Below are positions 1 through 12,098 of a stretch of 64,000 nt of DNA, in pieces. Position 1 is the stretch's first letter. Each line of letters opens with the position of its first letter. The stretch spans positions 62,001-126,000 of the forward strand of contig JADLZK010000243.1 in assembly GCA_015847255.1 (NCBI GenBank), in the 5' to 3' direction. The notes under the pieces are model-generated. The model was not told the origin of the DNA and did no database searches. It saw nothing but the letters and a program-made list of their open reading frames with translations. The position numbers and the translations under genes were made by a program. The stretch comes from Hyparrhenia diplandra (lineage: Eukaryota > Streptophyta > Magnoliopsida > Poales > Poaceae).

Positions 1-209
1 GCTTACAGAAGTGTATTGTGTATATACTGCCATCCAACAAAGTTTTGAAGAACACAAGAAAAACAGACTAAGGTACAGAAGCACAGGTCACAGACCTTAA
101 TAATCTCATCCTTTGAGGCAGTCACTACCAGCTCCTCATTCTGACTCCACTTTTTCACAATGCATAATCTTTTTTTTTTTTATCACCATGGGGCATGGCT
201 GTAGATATA

Positions 210-373
210 GGGGGTGTTTGGTACCAGGTACTTTTTATGTGTTTGGGCAAACCAAACATGGTTGAACTTTTTTACTAGTTTTAGCTAAAAGTCTCTAAAA
301 ATCCTCATAGACAGTCTTTTTTAAAAGTCTTTACGACTAAAAAATGTCATGGACTATTGAAACAAACATGGTC
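210..373. mobile_element. Possible Tourist-like MITE
   Basis: The ends read as imperfect terminal inverted repeats: GGGGGTGTTTGGTAC on the left, and GACCATGTTTGTTTC when the right end is reverse-complemented. ATA stands next to both ends and could be a 3-bp target duplication. The interior is AT-rich with no coding potential. The TIR match is only about two thirds, so the call is tentative. Confidence 0.35.
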
Positions 374-966
374 ATATATATATATCATATATCGTAACAC
401 AGAACTTCAAGAATTAACGAAATATGCAAGTGCCAGGAATACCAACAATGAGTTCAGCTCTCTGCCACTTTTTGCATCCCCAAATTTCACAAGATAGTCT
501 TTGCCAGCTATTGAACACAGAATTGAACATGTCTATAGTATGACTAATCAAGCTCATAGAACAAGTACGAACACGTACTAACCTGAAACCAGTAAAGACT
601 TTGCAGGATGCCAATCCACAGTTTTGACATTGCAACCATGGCCCTGGCTGAGTTGAAGGGAAATTCAGGTTATTTGACGAAAAACAAAGTAATATCACAT
701 GATAACTTGACATGATCACTAAGTCTGATTATATTTGCAAGAAAAAAATCTAGAAACATTACTGGCTAATGATTTTTCCTATTGGCATCTTGCGAAATCC
801 CAAAACCTTCACAGTCTGTCATGAGAGCAAGAGCAGAACTTTAAGTCTGTTCTGGAAAAAGAATTGACAGAATGACATGTTTTAACACACATTGAACATG
901 AACTTTTTGATGGAAACGTACGGCAGGGGAATCCCTACCTATATTTATTTTGATTTCCAATTAAAT

Positions 967-1453
967 TTTTTAAATAATGGATTAAAAAATCCGGCATCTA
1001 CATCCGGGATGTACCACGACCAAAAATACAAAAAACGAGAAGAAAAACAACAAGATAAAACCGGTCTTATAAATCGACCGAGGACATTCTGACAAACTAA
1101 ATGATTCGACCCTCTATTTGATTAACGAAAGGGCGTCCATGGCTTGCCCTTCACGCGGCTGCCATTTGGGTCCCAATTGTCGTAGTCGCGGGGCATGGCT
1201 AGTAGGTGTGCTTGTGTTGATGCCTTCAAGAAGGTAAATGATGTCCACAGATGCCACCATCAACGAAAGAGGAGGAAGTTACAACGACGCCTCTAAGGGG
1301 GAAAATGACATCGATTGTGTCATCGCCACCGCCCAAGCATCGCCAGGCGGGGTTTTCACTTTCGTATTCCAAGATCCCGCAAAGCACATCCAAGCCGAAC
1401 CTTCACACGACGAGATGCCGGAGATAATCGGCGGGGTCTTCACCAGATGGGCG
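967..1453 (-). mobile_element. 5'-truncated non-LTR retroelement fragment (LINE 3' end)
   Basis: A perfect 16-bp direct repeat (TGATTTCCAATTAAAT at 951-966 and 1454-1469) brackets 487 bp. The bracketed segment starts with a T run, the complement of a 3' A tail. This is the signature of target-primed reverse transcription, with the element on the minus strand. The interior is GC-rich compared with its flanks and has no recognisable reverse transcriptase, so it is a 5'-truncated or non-autonomous copy. The short open frames inside it (for example 1238-1456) are not genes. Confidence 0.8.
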
Positions 1454-1672
1454 TGATTTCCAATTAAATAAAAGAATGTTATGTACATGATACAAGGCAT
1501 CTAGGCCCAAAGCAAAAGAGAAGCAAAAATAACAAGAAAAGGTGCATCGGACAACCATCTCTTTAAAACCACGAACGGATTTTCTGTTTTTATTCACCTT
1601 ACATTGTTCATGTTACTTTGCCAGCTACTTTATCAAACTATGTTCTTGCATTGGCTAGCATTTTAATAGATA

Positions 1673-1820
1673 CTCCCTCCGTTCTAAATTATAATTTATT
1701 TTGGCTTTTCTAGATATATTGGTTTTGCTATGCACCTAGTTAAACACTATGTCTAGATGCATAGCAAAAGAAATGCATCTAGAAAAGCCAAAACGACCTA
1801 CAATTTGAAACAAAAGGAAG
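1673..1820. mobile_element. Stowaway MITE
   Basis: The element has the classic CTCCCTCCGTTC left end and an imperfect inverted right end (ACAAAAGGAAG), with TA dinucleotides at 1671-1672 and 1821-1822. The two halves are mutually inverted: the stretch around TTTTGGCTTTTCTAGAT returns as AGAAAAGCCAAAAC. It is about 150 bp and non-coding. It would have been mobilised by a Tc1/mariner-type transposase encoded elsewhere. Confidence 0.85.
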
Positions 1821-1829
1821 TAATAAGTA

Positions 1830-4640
1830 TTAGTTGTTGTTAAATAAAATTATCTGAAATAACACAGGTTAGAGGTTACAGAAGACTTTAACGAGCCACG
1901 TTGTGCTCTTGACACAATCCGGAATCAAGCGAAGCTTGCCACCCTAATATGGTGGAGTTCTAAGGACTTATATGAGATGCTTAAGACAAGTGGGTAGAGG
2001 GGGGCTGACTTATATAGGGGAGAGTGCCAATTTTGGACCCTCAAATCAAACCGACTTTGAACAACGGTGGAGATGCAATGCTTCATGCGGTGGAGAAACA
2101 ACGTCGCAACATGGAGGTTGATAGAGGACCCAATAGGCTGCCTGGCCGACCCCACCTGGTAGCCTCTCAGGGTCCGCCTCGGGGGTTGGCCGCATGTCCC
2201 GAGAAAACTTCTAGAGTTGTTGTTCGCACGAAATATACTCTTTAACTACTTGTGGGTCCTTCCTTGGCTCTTTTCTTGAGCAATTTCTATAGAAACAATT
2301 CACCAAAAATTGTGAAACTCTTTTAGTTTATCCCCTAAGTCTATGTCCACCAACTCATTGTAGTTTTCACCAAATCCGGACATTCACTGTGTAAGGGTAC
2401 CCACCGATCCACCATCTCAAGCATACAAATGTCGAAAAAAGTATATGTTCACCAACTCATTGTAGTTTTCACCAAATAACTCGGTGATATGAATTTTAAG
2501 ATGCCTTATATATTTTGTATTTTCCTCTATTGCATGATTATTACTAAACTAAAGTCCCTAATTTTAACTTTTCCATTGTTTCCATTTATGAAAATGTTGT
2601 TACACTTCAAGTCTTTATAATGATTGGTGGCTTCTACTATGCAGATAGCCTAGCCGTGTGACTTTGAGTAGAGCGACCTGGCATTTGGATCTTTGTCTTG
2701 AGCCCACTGCAGACTCTTTGGGATCTCATGGTACGCCCATTTATCTCCACTTTAGACCACATGCCACCTCCTAGTGCGGAACTAGTGGTCGATAGGGTTG
2801 ACTTCGTCGACGTCGGGGCTCCTCCACCTGCGTCGTCGGCGGCTCCGTCACGCTTCGCCAATCGACAAATTCAGATCACGGAGCCATCGACTTTGGTGCA
2901 TCCTCTGTCCGTCCGCGAGATCATACAAGCGGTAGCGAGAGATGGCATGCGACCGCAGAGTGAAACTATATAGCAAATCATAATATATGTATCCCACAAA
3001 ACAAACAAAAAAAGGTTGGAGTAGGACCCTAGACTCACATTCTTTTTTTCCATCAAAACTTGTACTCCTAGAAAATAAATAAATGATTTCTAAACTCTTA
3101 TCTCTAAACTCGCATTCCATCAAAGCCGCTAATAATGTTATGCGGGTGAAGTAGACCAACCTCTCTGAGGAAGACCAATGATGGTGTCTAAGTTAAGTGA
3201 ATATCCATTGCAAGTTGAGTTCGAATCTAATCTCTAGGAGCATTGCACACTAAAAACATATGAAAAATGCTAAAATGGACGAAAAAGAGGAGGGAGTGAA
3301 GTATGAGAAAAAAAGAGAGCTAAACTAGTGATCCCAACAAAAGATGCATCCTCCCCTCCCTCCCCTTCTCTCTTTTTATAGGAGAGGTAGAATAGGAGAT
3401 TCTCTTTATTCCCTGGTAGGCTTCATATTTCTGAAACACTAATAAGGCTATAAATGGACCCCTAGTGGGGTTTGTATTTTTATTTTGTAAGCCATTTGCT
3501 ATGCAATTAGACCTTCAACATGATAGTGGGGTTCCCCAACACGATAGTTATCTCCACCTTACGGACGAACACCATCCCCATCGTCATAGTCCATGGAGGC
3601 TCATAGATAGATAACATGTTCCCCTTCTAAAAGCTTCAAGATAAATATCTATAATTTATAGCTAGTGCTAACATCTAATGGATTCATACAAAATATCAAG
3701 CATCATGAGTTATGTGGTGCATTTCGGAAGGTTAGCGTTGTTATTTTAACAAAGGATGGACATGAAATATAGAATAGTTGGTATATAAGCTACACTAAAG
3801 TAGATAAACAAGAGACGAACAAGTGAACAAACAATAAACTAGAAATAGTGCATTTTTCATAGTGCCCTATTTAAGACGGTGCAGCCACCCATGGGGTGGT
3901 AACCATCCCAACCAAAAAAAACCTTTTTAAACTGAGCATTTTCAAGAGTTCCCAAAATTTAGTTCCTATAATTCCATTTCAAGTGGCAAAAAATTGAAGC
4001 AGAAAAATATTGTGTGCGGAGCGTCCATGCCCAACATGCGAACTTCCAACAAATTGTACGTGGAGAGAATTAGGAGCCAACGCACGGGTGGTGCCACATG
4101 GCGGTGCTGGTAGGATTAGCAGGTCCACTTACGTAGGGCATGTTTGGTACAACTCACAACATAGGGCTTATTTGTAAAGAGTAACTTTCTTGGCGATGAC
4201 TGGGTGTTTTTTTCTACCAGTTTTTTAGCCTGAACTAACTACTAAGGTAGAGTTGTAGTATATATGAACACATGTTCCAACACACTCATACACACCCTAG
4301 AGCCCACTGCCAAGCTTACTCGGGCAGCCACCGCTGGCTGGGAGCCTGGGCGACGGCAATTTAAAGAGTAAATTGGGTGTGGAGAAGCGATGCGGCCACG
4401 GCATCCACGGTAGTAAAAAAAATTTTGACCGTCGTGATCTGGATCGATGGCTTCTAGCGCTTTGACCCTGGCCTGGGATACAGGCGTTGAGCGGACGGCG
4501 GTGTCGAGCATCCATTGGCGGCCTCTGTTCGTTGTCTGTTGAGGATTGGGTGTCTCCTGTTTGGCCCAGCTCGTTGTCTGCTGCCCATTGGCCAGCTCCT
4601 CACGTGGGTCCACCGCTTCCCATCCCTATCCCTCTGTGCC
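1830..4640. other. Intergenic, no gene recognised
   Basis: I see no convincing gene here. A 28-bp direct repeat beginning CACCAACTCATTG occurs at 2348 and 2450, 102 bp apart. An ORF-sized GC-richer patch at 2698-2973 has no recognisable domain. The sequence at 4137-4155 (GGCATGTTTGGTACAAC) looks like one end of a Tourist-like MITE, but I could not find its partner. Confidence 0.5.
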
Positions 4641-5618
4641 ACCCTCTCTCTCTCCCCAATCCCCAGTCTCCCTCCCGGTCCCTCCCTCCCGGCAGCCTCT
4701 CTCCATCTCTCGCCCTCCCTCTATGGCTCTCCCGATGCACGACGACGGCGGCTAGGGCAGGCCCCATCGCTGGCCGCGGGTGAAGGACGGGCGCGGTGCG
4801 GCCGGCGAGCGCGCCCCGGCGCCCGGCGTGGAGGAGGCCGCCGGCACGGGCAGGTCCAGGCGCGGAGGCCGCCAGCGCCTCGCACGCGGGCAGGCCCCCA
4901 GGTGCGGCGGTGCGGCTGTCCCCAGCGCGGCACCCAGGCGAGGGTGGCGCAGACTCCCCAGCGCAGTGGCCCGCGTGTCGACGGCCACAGCCGCGGGCAC
5001 GCCCCGGCGGCCACTCCCTCCTCTCTCGGTGCTCCAGACGCGGTGCGAGGTGAGGGGGTACTCCCGGCGTGGCAGCCCCAGCGCGGATTTCTTCTTCCTC
5101 TGGTGATCTTCGGTTGGATATTCGTCAATCCGGTGCTTTTGCTTTGTGATTTACTGATTTCGAATATCGTGTGTACAACACGGAGGCCCAGGCGAGACAG
5201 GCCCTCAGCGCATCAGCCCCGGTGAAGGTGTCCCCGGCGCGGCGGCGGTGGCGCAGATCAAGCGGTAGAACCCAATTCTGCTCGGTTATGCATTGTGCCC
5301 TGGAGGTACTGCGAAAGTGGAGACTTTAGGAGAAGAGGCACCTTGGCTCTTCCCTACCCTTTCTCACTGATTCATGATTCATCCTTGCTGTTTGCTGATG
5401 CTAGGTGTGGTTTCCCTTATGGTTTAGGGTCACTGCTGTTCTTGTGCTTATGATTGTCAGGGTTGGCACCATCCTTCAATTGAGATGGTATCAACTTATT
5501 AATTTGTTATGTAGGAGTATGTATCTACAGAGGTTACATGGTTGGTGCTTATTAATACCAATTGTTCTTGCCATAAGAGAACTGAGTAAAGGATGCGTCT
5601 CAACTATGTGTTATGCAG

Positions 5619-6128
5619 GTGAAAGTTGTGTTCTGTCCACCGGGACCTGTCAAACTCGCAGCTATCCGGGAGGTATATGCCGGAGTTAAAGATGAGAACT
5701 TGTCCGGACTGATTCTGCTCCTGCAGGGCAGAATAAATTCTAAAAAAAAGAAGCTATCAAAGAGATCTTGGATATAAAGTTGACACGTTCCAGGTCAAGT
5801 TTTGTCTAATCTATTGGCTGATCTTCCCGTTTTGTTCAGTCTACATGGACTCTTTGTCGCAATCTGAATATTCACTATGTATTCTTCTGCAAATTATGAT
5901 CTTGCCATGAAGTGTTCATTTGGAAGTTTATAACTTTTGGAAGATCACATAAAGTTTGCTGTTTTATCTTGTATTTATTCCTGTATTCAAATCAATGTGC
6001 TCTTCCAACGATAGGTCACGGAATTACTGGTGAACATCACTAAGCATGCCATCAAGCCAAAGCATCAAGTGTTGACTGCAGAGGAGAAAGCCAAGCTCTT
6101 GAAGGAGTACAATGTGGTGGATTCACAG
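5619..6128 (+). pseudogene. RPB5-family RNA polymerase subunit fragment (NRPE5-like)
   Basis: Two exons encode the central and assembly-domain part of an RPB5-type subunit. Exon 5619-5793 reads VKVVFCPPGPVKL, then KDENLSGLILLLQG. Exon 6015-6128 reads ELLVNITKH, KPKHQVLTAEEKAKLLKEY and ends in DSQ at a GT donor. RPB5 is a shared subunit of nuclear RNA polymerases, and the VVFCPPGPVK wording resembles the Pol V-specific paralogue NRPE5 (family knowledge, by eye). The first exon is broken: the 8-A run at 5742-5749 and the bases near 5767-5770 each need one more base to reach the expected KEAIKEI and GYKVDTFQ frames. I found neither the N-terminal jaw domain (about the first 100 residues) upstream nor the conserved last exon (LPR...ARYYG...VTYR). 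It is best described as a partial, frameshifted copy. Confidence 0.7.
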
Positions 6129-7291
6129 GTATGCTCCTCTATAATTTGTTGAAGTTACTTAATGATGATTTCTTACTGCTTTATTATACTAGAATTGGAA
6201 ATCATGGTGCCATGTGAATTTTGTAGCCTTCTGTTGTTACATCTTGTGGAAAAACAGCAATGCAGTCTGGTGCATGCTGTCGGCTGTTGCTTTTCATCAT
6301 ACATGCTGAGCTGCTGTAACACCATAATTTCCGCTTTCGATTTCGTTCGCAACATGATCATGGCCATATGGCAGCCTCTTAGTGTGCTTTCTGGGTGTGA
6401 TGATTGACATTGCTGATAACTTATGAATTACCATGCTGACTACATTGGTCACATGGAAATAATGATGTTAATTCAGTGAATTCCATTTTTTATATTGTGT
6501 TTACAGTGCTGTTGTGTTTATACGTTTCTCACTAAAATGTAACTTGTGGCATCGAAACTGATGATCCTCCCATATTTTCATAGTGGGAGCACTGTTATCA
6601 TATTATAAAGGAAACATTTTTAGTCATCCGTTATGGTCTGCTGGCGACCCTGTACTCGCGCATGTGCAGTTCGCAGTAAGGACCCCAAGCTTTACAAGCA
6701 GACACTGTTGCCAAGAGTTGTATTTCTCCCTCCCTGTTCTGGTTTCCATCCCCGACGTTTCTGCATCATGTATACTCACGCAACCTATTTGATTAAAGGT
6801 CTTAGTGCTTTTGCGTTAGGCAACCTATTTTTAGACATGGATGCGTTAGGCATCACTAACAGATATCCAGGTAGTGCGCTTCTCCTTTCGTTCATTGGTC
6901 AGCGAAGCGAGCGAGCACTAAAAAAATTTGGCCTACAAGGATCCTGCATATGATGTGTTTATGATTTTGCATAAGCAATGTTAAATTATGTCTTCCTTTG
7001 CTCCAGTTGTGGATGAGGTCCAAAATAAAAGAAGAGTGATAATTTGTCGAACAAAAATATATTGATTTGTTGGCACCAAAAAACCTAAGATCCACCTCCT
7101 GTGACTTTAAGCAACCAACTCTGCCCCATAAATCATATTGATACCTTTAGTGTATTGATTTAGTTCTTGGAAAAAAAAGGTTTGGTTGGCTGATTTGAGG
7201 TGCTAATGTTGTTGACAACATTATTGTATTGATTTTGGTTCTTAAAGAAGGGATTTGCTTGGCTGATTGTACAGAGGAGAAGACATACCAG

Positions 7292-8171
7292 GTTATCTCA
7301 GTCATTTCAGCGATTGGTCGCCAGCCTCCTGCTGCTCGTGTTAGTGGTAGTGGAGGCAATGCTTCTTCTTCTAGCTATGGAGCTGCTGAAAGCTCCCCCT
7401 ACAACATTTCTCATGACATTGAAGAAGCATCTGATGCTACGCTCTCTTCGTCGGTGCTTGCATCTGTGAGTTACCATTTTCTTTCACATCTAAACAAAGC
7501 AAAAGCATCAAATATATTTTTTGCCCATATTTCTGAGATACATCTATACTGCAGACACCTCCTTCAGGTTCTCAAATCAGTGACCCGCCATCGGTGAAGA
7601 GCCAGGCCTGGCAATACATATACTTGCATCTTTTTGACAACCTATTTACTGGAATTAGCTCAGATAGTCTCCCCATTACTAAAAACTGCTATTTGGATCC
7701 CTGCAATCAACCAATTGTCGATTTTGTGCTTTGGTGCAGTGACAGTCCACTCTTTCCTCTCCTATCAGTGACAAGCTGAGCAAGAAAACTAATTCTTCGG
7801 CGAAGAAAAGGCTCACTTTTCACAGCGAAGTAGATGATCAGGTGCATATCACTGTCCTACATAGAAAATGCCTCTCATTATCAAATTCCCTGACATGCTG
7901 ATTCTGAATGACTCTTCGCTGTACTTGCTTGTTTAAAATTCACAGATACAAGATCATCCAATGGACGAATCTAGCAAGACTCCTATAGACATGCTTCAGA
8001 AAAGGTCTATGCTAAGCTACTTTATAACAGAACCCTTGCACACATGTTAGGTGCAATGTTTGTAAACATGCTGCTTTCTTTTTTACTTCATACAATGCTG
8101 TGGAGAGTAAGGATCATGCTGCGGAAAAGAAGCGCTCCCGTGTACATCAGCTTCTGCCTCGGGAAGATTAG
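7292..8171 (+). CDS. Unidentified gene, 3' exons (Ser-rich, basic C-terminus)
   Basis: Five exons join without a frameshift: 7292-7465, 7555-7593, 7746-7841, 7946-8004 and 8108-8171 (TAG stop). The first three are whole numbers of codons, and all have AG acceptors and GT donors. Together they encode about 143 residues: a Ser/Gly/Ala-rich stretch with GNASSSSYGAAESS, then KKRLTFHSEVDD, TPIDMLQK, and a basic tail ending in RSRVHQLLPRED. I do not recognise the family. No ATG-bearing first exon is evident. The RPB5-like exon ending at 6128 stops in phase 0 and this chain starts in phase 0, so a spliced chimera is formally possible. The acceptors of exons 3 and 5 were chosen to keep the frame (cagtgacag|TCC and gagag|TAAGG). 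Presence of exons is more certain than identity. Confidence 0.5.
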
Positions 8172-10023
8172 CAAACCAGGTAGATTCCAATGTCGAAGAC
8201 TATAGTCAGTGCCGCCTCATTTACAGCTACTCTGTCTGATCCTGTTTGTTCACTGCAGTGCGTAGACGTTGGTTTGGATCTTTTGCTTGGATTGAGAAGC
8301 TGCATTTTCCGTCCAGAATAGACTCACCTCCTTTTGCTGCCTCCTTCCATATGTGCTAGGGAACTCTACCTGATGATGTTACTGTACACTTGAGAATTGC
8401 GCCAAGTACTATGTGTTGTGGCTGTATCTTGGCCTGTAGGCACGCAGAACTCCTCCCGCTGCTCCATCCTGAAACTGTGCAGTTTTATGTCGCCGGTCCA
8501 TTTAGGCGCCTCGCTGTTGCTTTTGAGCAACAGTCACATGCCAGTAGCTGGCCTGAGGGCAACTGGGCTCTGCTGGGGAAGAAACTAAATAGTTAGCCAA
8601 TTTATGTTCAGGAACAAATGTCATTCCAGGCAATTGTGAAACCAGACATCATCGCTGGGTTAGTTCCTATGTGCTGTTAGACCTATTCATCCATCACACA
8701 TTATGGAGACTTTGGTTGGCTATTTTCCGGAACGACTGATAATTTGCATCCTTTTGTCACTTTTGTTAATATCTTGGTTTTCTTAGTGTCTGGTTCCCAG
8801 TGATTCTCACACGCACACAACGCATTCATATGTCAGAATTTTCTTAAACGGGTTGGTAATCAAGATTTGTTCAGCAGGTATATAATCCTGCAACATCGTA
8901 TGTACAAGCAAGTGTTCTGTCGTGTTGCCTAACTGTGATAATTACATATATATCTATAAGTTCATAAGTTCATTGCCCCATCTTTCCAATCATCGCGGCT
9001 GTTTCCTCATTTACGATTTCTTATATTGATCCAAAGTGGACATGGCCATTGCGCATGCGGGCGCGAGCCAAAACACTAGTAGGCTATAGTGCCTAGTAGG
9101 GCCGAAGGAGAAGATTGTCCGAAAATCCTAGCGCGAGGAGGACTCCTAAACGCAGGAGGACTCGGTTTTCTTTGAGTGCCAAAAGATTGAGAATTGACGT
9201 TGGGATCTATTGGATGTGTTTATTTTAGTTATTCTATGATATTTTAACCAAATATACGTTCCAGCGGTGTCCTTGGTCTCATCAAGAGAACTCTACTCAA
9301 GATCAAATATCTAATTTATTTTAATCTTCTAAAAATATTTTTAAAAATGTGCACAATATCTCTTTCAGGAAATTAGTAAGCATGTGCATGGGATAACTCA
9401 ACAAATTGTGTATCTATATCAGAATAAAGACGAGAATTCAATTATCAGAAGCACTCTGACCTTGGTCCGCGGGCGCGCGCCAGAACCAGAAGCTACGCGC
9501 GCGCTCGGTGGAGTAGCGGCGCACGTGCGCCCGACGGCCATACGGACGTGCGTTTTCACTGCTTCCATGTCTGCCTTCTACTTGCGGCCCGTTTGCGTCT
9601 AAAACTATCCGCACTCACGTTTTCTCTATTTACTCCCTCTATACATCGTCGCGGTCATCAAGATTCCTCCTTTAAAGACTTTCTTCCGCACCCATCATTC
9701 CTTTTATATATACTACTGCTATATCACCGTATCGTTAGTAGGGTTCACTTCTAATTTTATCTAAACATATCCATGTGATATCTGGTTTGAAGAATTTATT
9801 GAAACAAATTTAATGGTGGAATCGGAATTTAATTTGGTTTTTTAATTTGTAAGTTATAACATTTTTTAGGTTGTTAAAACTGTGGGCCCCGCTGGTGGTG
9901 CATGGTTTCCCTCCCACCGCTGTCTCCGCGTGCATGCTCTCTCCCGCGGCCTTGTCCAGCGTGGCTTGTAGCGAAATCTCCGTACACGCGACACAGATAC
10001 CGGCATGGAAGTTGTCGGATGCT
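8172..10023. other. 3' flank and intergenic DNA
   Basis: The first several hundred bases after the stop at 8171 look like a long 3' UTR or flank. The rest is AT-rich with a short CG-rich patch near 9470-9520. I see no gene or complete mobile element. Confidence 0.4.
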
Positions 10024-10026
10024 TTA

Positions 10027-10317
10027 GGCCTCGTTCGGTTGTTTTTTTTTTTATTCCGGCCACTGATTCATTCCGGCCCAGGAAGGAGTGAATCCATGCG
10101 GGTCCATTGTTAGCTTGTTAGCGCCTGGGAATGAAACCCGAGGGTGGGAGGTGTGGAATTGTTCGCCCCCAGAACTACTAGGAATGAGGCCGAACCGCGC
10201 CCGTTCCATTCCGGGCGGAAACGCAACGACCATTCTGGGACCCGCATTTGGAAACGGGCCACTTGTTCCTTCGGAACCGAGGCCGCCGGGCCATTCCCGT
10301 CGCATCCGAACAAGGCC
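10027..10317. mobile_element. Tourist/PIF-Harbinger-like MITE
   Basis: The termini are GGCCTCGTTCGGTTG on the left and, reverse-complemented, GGCCTTGTTCGGATG on the right. TTA flanks both sides (10024-10026 and 10318-10320), matching the 3-bp target preference of PIF/Harbinger elements. It is 291 bp, GC-rich and has no transposase. Confidence 0.8.
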
Positions 10318-10324
10318 TTACCGA

Positions 10325-11215
10325 GGTAGTGTTTGGTTTGGGGACCCGACGGGTTGGTTAGTCCAACCCGTTTTGAGGGTTGGGATTCAACCCGTTTTGT
10401 GTTTGGTTGGGAGGGATGGAGTGATTCTAATTATCTCGCTTGGTTGGAGGGATTGAGTGAATTAGGATGGATGGTAGTTTAACGCTAGTCCGGTGGTACT
10501 GGCCGTGGGACCCAACTGTCATATACTCAGATACATGGTTCTCTTCTACCATCATCACAATGGATCGGATCGAGGTCGGAATCGGCGATCCGGCTAGCCG
10601 GCGGCGGTGGAGTCGCGCGATGGCGGCGGCGGCCATAGCCCACGCGCGATAGACGGCTGGCGAGCCGGAGCGGCCGCGGCGGCCATAGCCCACGCGCGCG
10701 ATAGGGGCAAGAATGCGGAGATGGCCGGCAAGTCCCGAGCCGGCGCGCAGGTGGGTAAGCGCAGAGCTCACCTCCACGCTGCGACGGCGCCGCCGGCTTT
10801 CGAGCCGCTGCTGCGATGGTCGACGGCACGGAGCTGGCGCTACATGAGGGGCGACGGCGATGCGGACGGCCATGAGGAGGCAGCGCAACGGCTGAGCGCT
10901 GGACGGCCGCTGAGGCAGCGCGCAAGAACGCGATTCGGACGACCGGCGGACGGCGATGCGACTAACGGCTGGACGGGCGGCGGCGCAACGGCGATCGCGC
11001 CCCACTCCAGCAGCGCGCCGATGCGGACGGGAGCTTAGGAACGGAGCGAACGACGCCGATGTGGGTCGGAATGTTCTGTTTTTTTGAGGAATCCCGCCGA
11101 CCCCGATCCGGGGAGCATATTCTCTTATCAGGTCCAACCCAACCCACGCTGCTTTTCTCATCCAAACACGGCTCACCTGGTCGAACCCGCACCAACCCTC
11201 AATCCAAACACAGCC
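10325..11215. mobile_element. Non-autonomous TIR element with GC-rich interior
   Basis: The left end GGTAGTGTTTGGTTTGGGG matches the inverted right end GGCTGTGTTTGGATTGAGG. Sub-terminal GGGTTGG motifs on the left recur as CCAACCC on the right. The interior is very GC-rich and carries a direct repeat of GCGGCGGCCATAGCCCACGC (near 10625 and 10678). Long open frames through it, including a 346-residue one on the minus strand, show no known domain and probably reflect base composition. It abuts the MITE at 10027-10317. I could not define the target duplication, so the superfamily is open. Confidence 0.55.
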
Positions 11216-11328
11216 AGCGATGACCGTAAACCCGCAGTACTTCCTTCTGTAAACAAAGAACGTGGCATGTAGCGTTGGCTTTTTCCGTGTCCCGGTGACA
11301 ATTTCCAATTTTCTCTCGCTCCTATCTA

Positions 11329-11615
11329 CTCCCTCCGTCCCAGTAACTCTGTCGTTGTGGCTTTGGGCACAAGGATCAAGGAGGCCTAGGCTGTGTGTTC
11401 TCTTCGTCACTTTCTGTGTGGTCCTGCCTGCTTGCCTGCTCTCTCTCTCTCCGTTGTCTCCCTGCATGCATGCGAGAGCGCTTGAGGAATGGGATGAGAG
11501 AGAGTCAATGGGGTGGCAGGATTCGTAGGCTGCAGGACCTATGCTGCCTAAAACGACACACTCCGTGGGACAATACTTCGAGCGTAGAACGACATAGTCT
11601 CTGGGACAGAGGGAG
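11329..11615. mobile_element. Stowaway MITE
   Basis: The left end CTCCCTCCGTCCCAGTAAC is inverted at the right end (CTGGGACAGAGGGAG), with TA on both sides (11327-11328 and 11616-11617). It is about 287 bp, longer than a minimal Stowaway, and non-coding. Confidence 0.8.
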
Positions 11616-12004
11616 TAGCTTTTTCCTGCAGCCTAGTTTGCTTCTGAAAGTTCAGCTATCTCCGGTCTATCGCCGTTTTTTTTTTTTTTTTTTTGACAAC
11701 AGATGCACTAAGGTTGGCGTTCTAGGACCTCACGCAGAGGTCGCAACATCGGCACCGACTTGGCAGGCTTCGACACAGTCTGACATAACGGGGACATGAA
11801 AACAACCTCGGCGTTTTATTAATTGACCCTGAGCTTTTGGTTTACTTCTAGAAATAGAAAAAAGTTTTCCGACGGATTTATTTATAGAAATAGTGGCTAA
11901 AATACAAAAAAAATGACCACGAAAGAGGTTAAGCCTAGGAGGTGCTTAATTACAGTTTACGAGCGCTTTTTTACTGGAGGAACAGATTTTAGCGTAACGG
12001 TTCA

Positions 12005-12098
12005 CCGCCGCTGACCTATCCCTCCTCTCCTCCAGCCGCCGCCGACCTATCCCTCCTCTCCTCCAGCCACCGCCGACCTATCCTTCTCTTCGTCCTCC
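12005..12098 (+). repeat. 31-bp minisatellite, three copies
   Basis: A CT-rich unit containing GACCTATCCCTCCTCTCC is repeated about three times at period 31 (GACCTAT at 12013, 12044 and 12075). The third copy is diverged. It ends about 50 bp before the ATG of the IDM1-like gene and so probably lies in its leader or proximal promoter. Confidence 0.75.

Noticed and set aside
6640..6760. SKDPKLYKQTLLPRV as the last RPB5 exon
   Set aside because: Only scattered residues fit the expected LPR...ARYYG motif, and no continuous match follows.
10427..11467. 346-codon open frame on the minus strand
   Set aside because: It runs through a GC-rich TIR element and beyond its end, has no recognised domain, and overlaps open frames in several other phases.
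11676..11800. T run at 11676 as another retroelement insertion
   Set aside because: No matching direct repeat was found on the far side.
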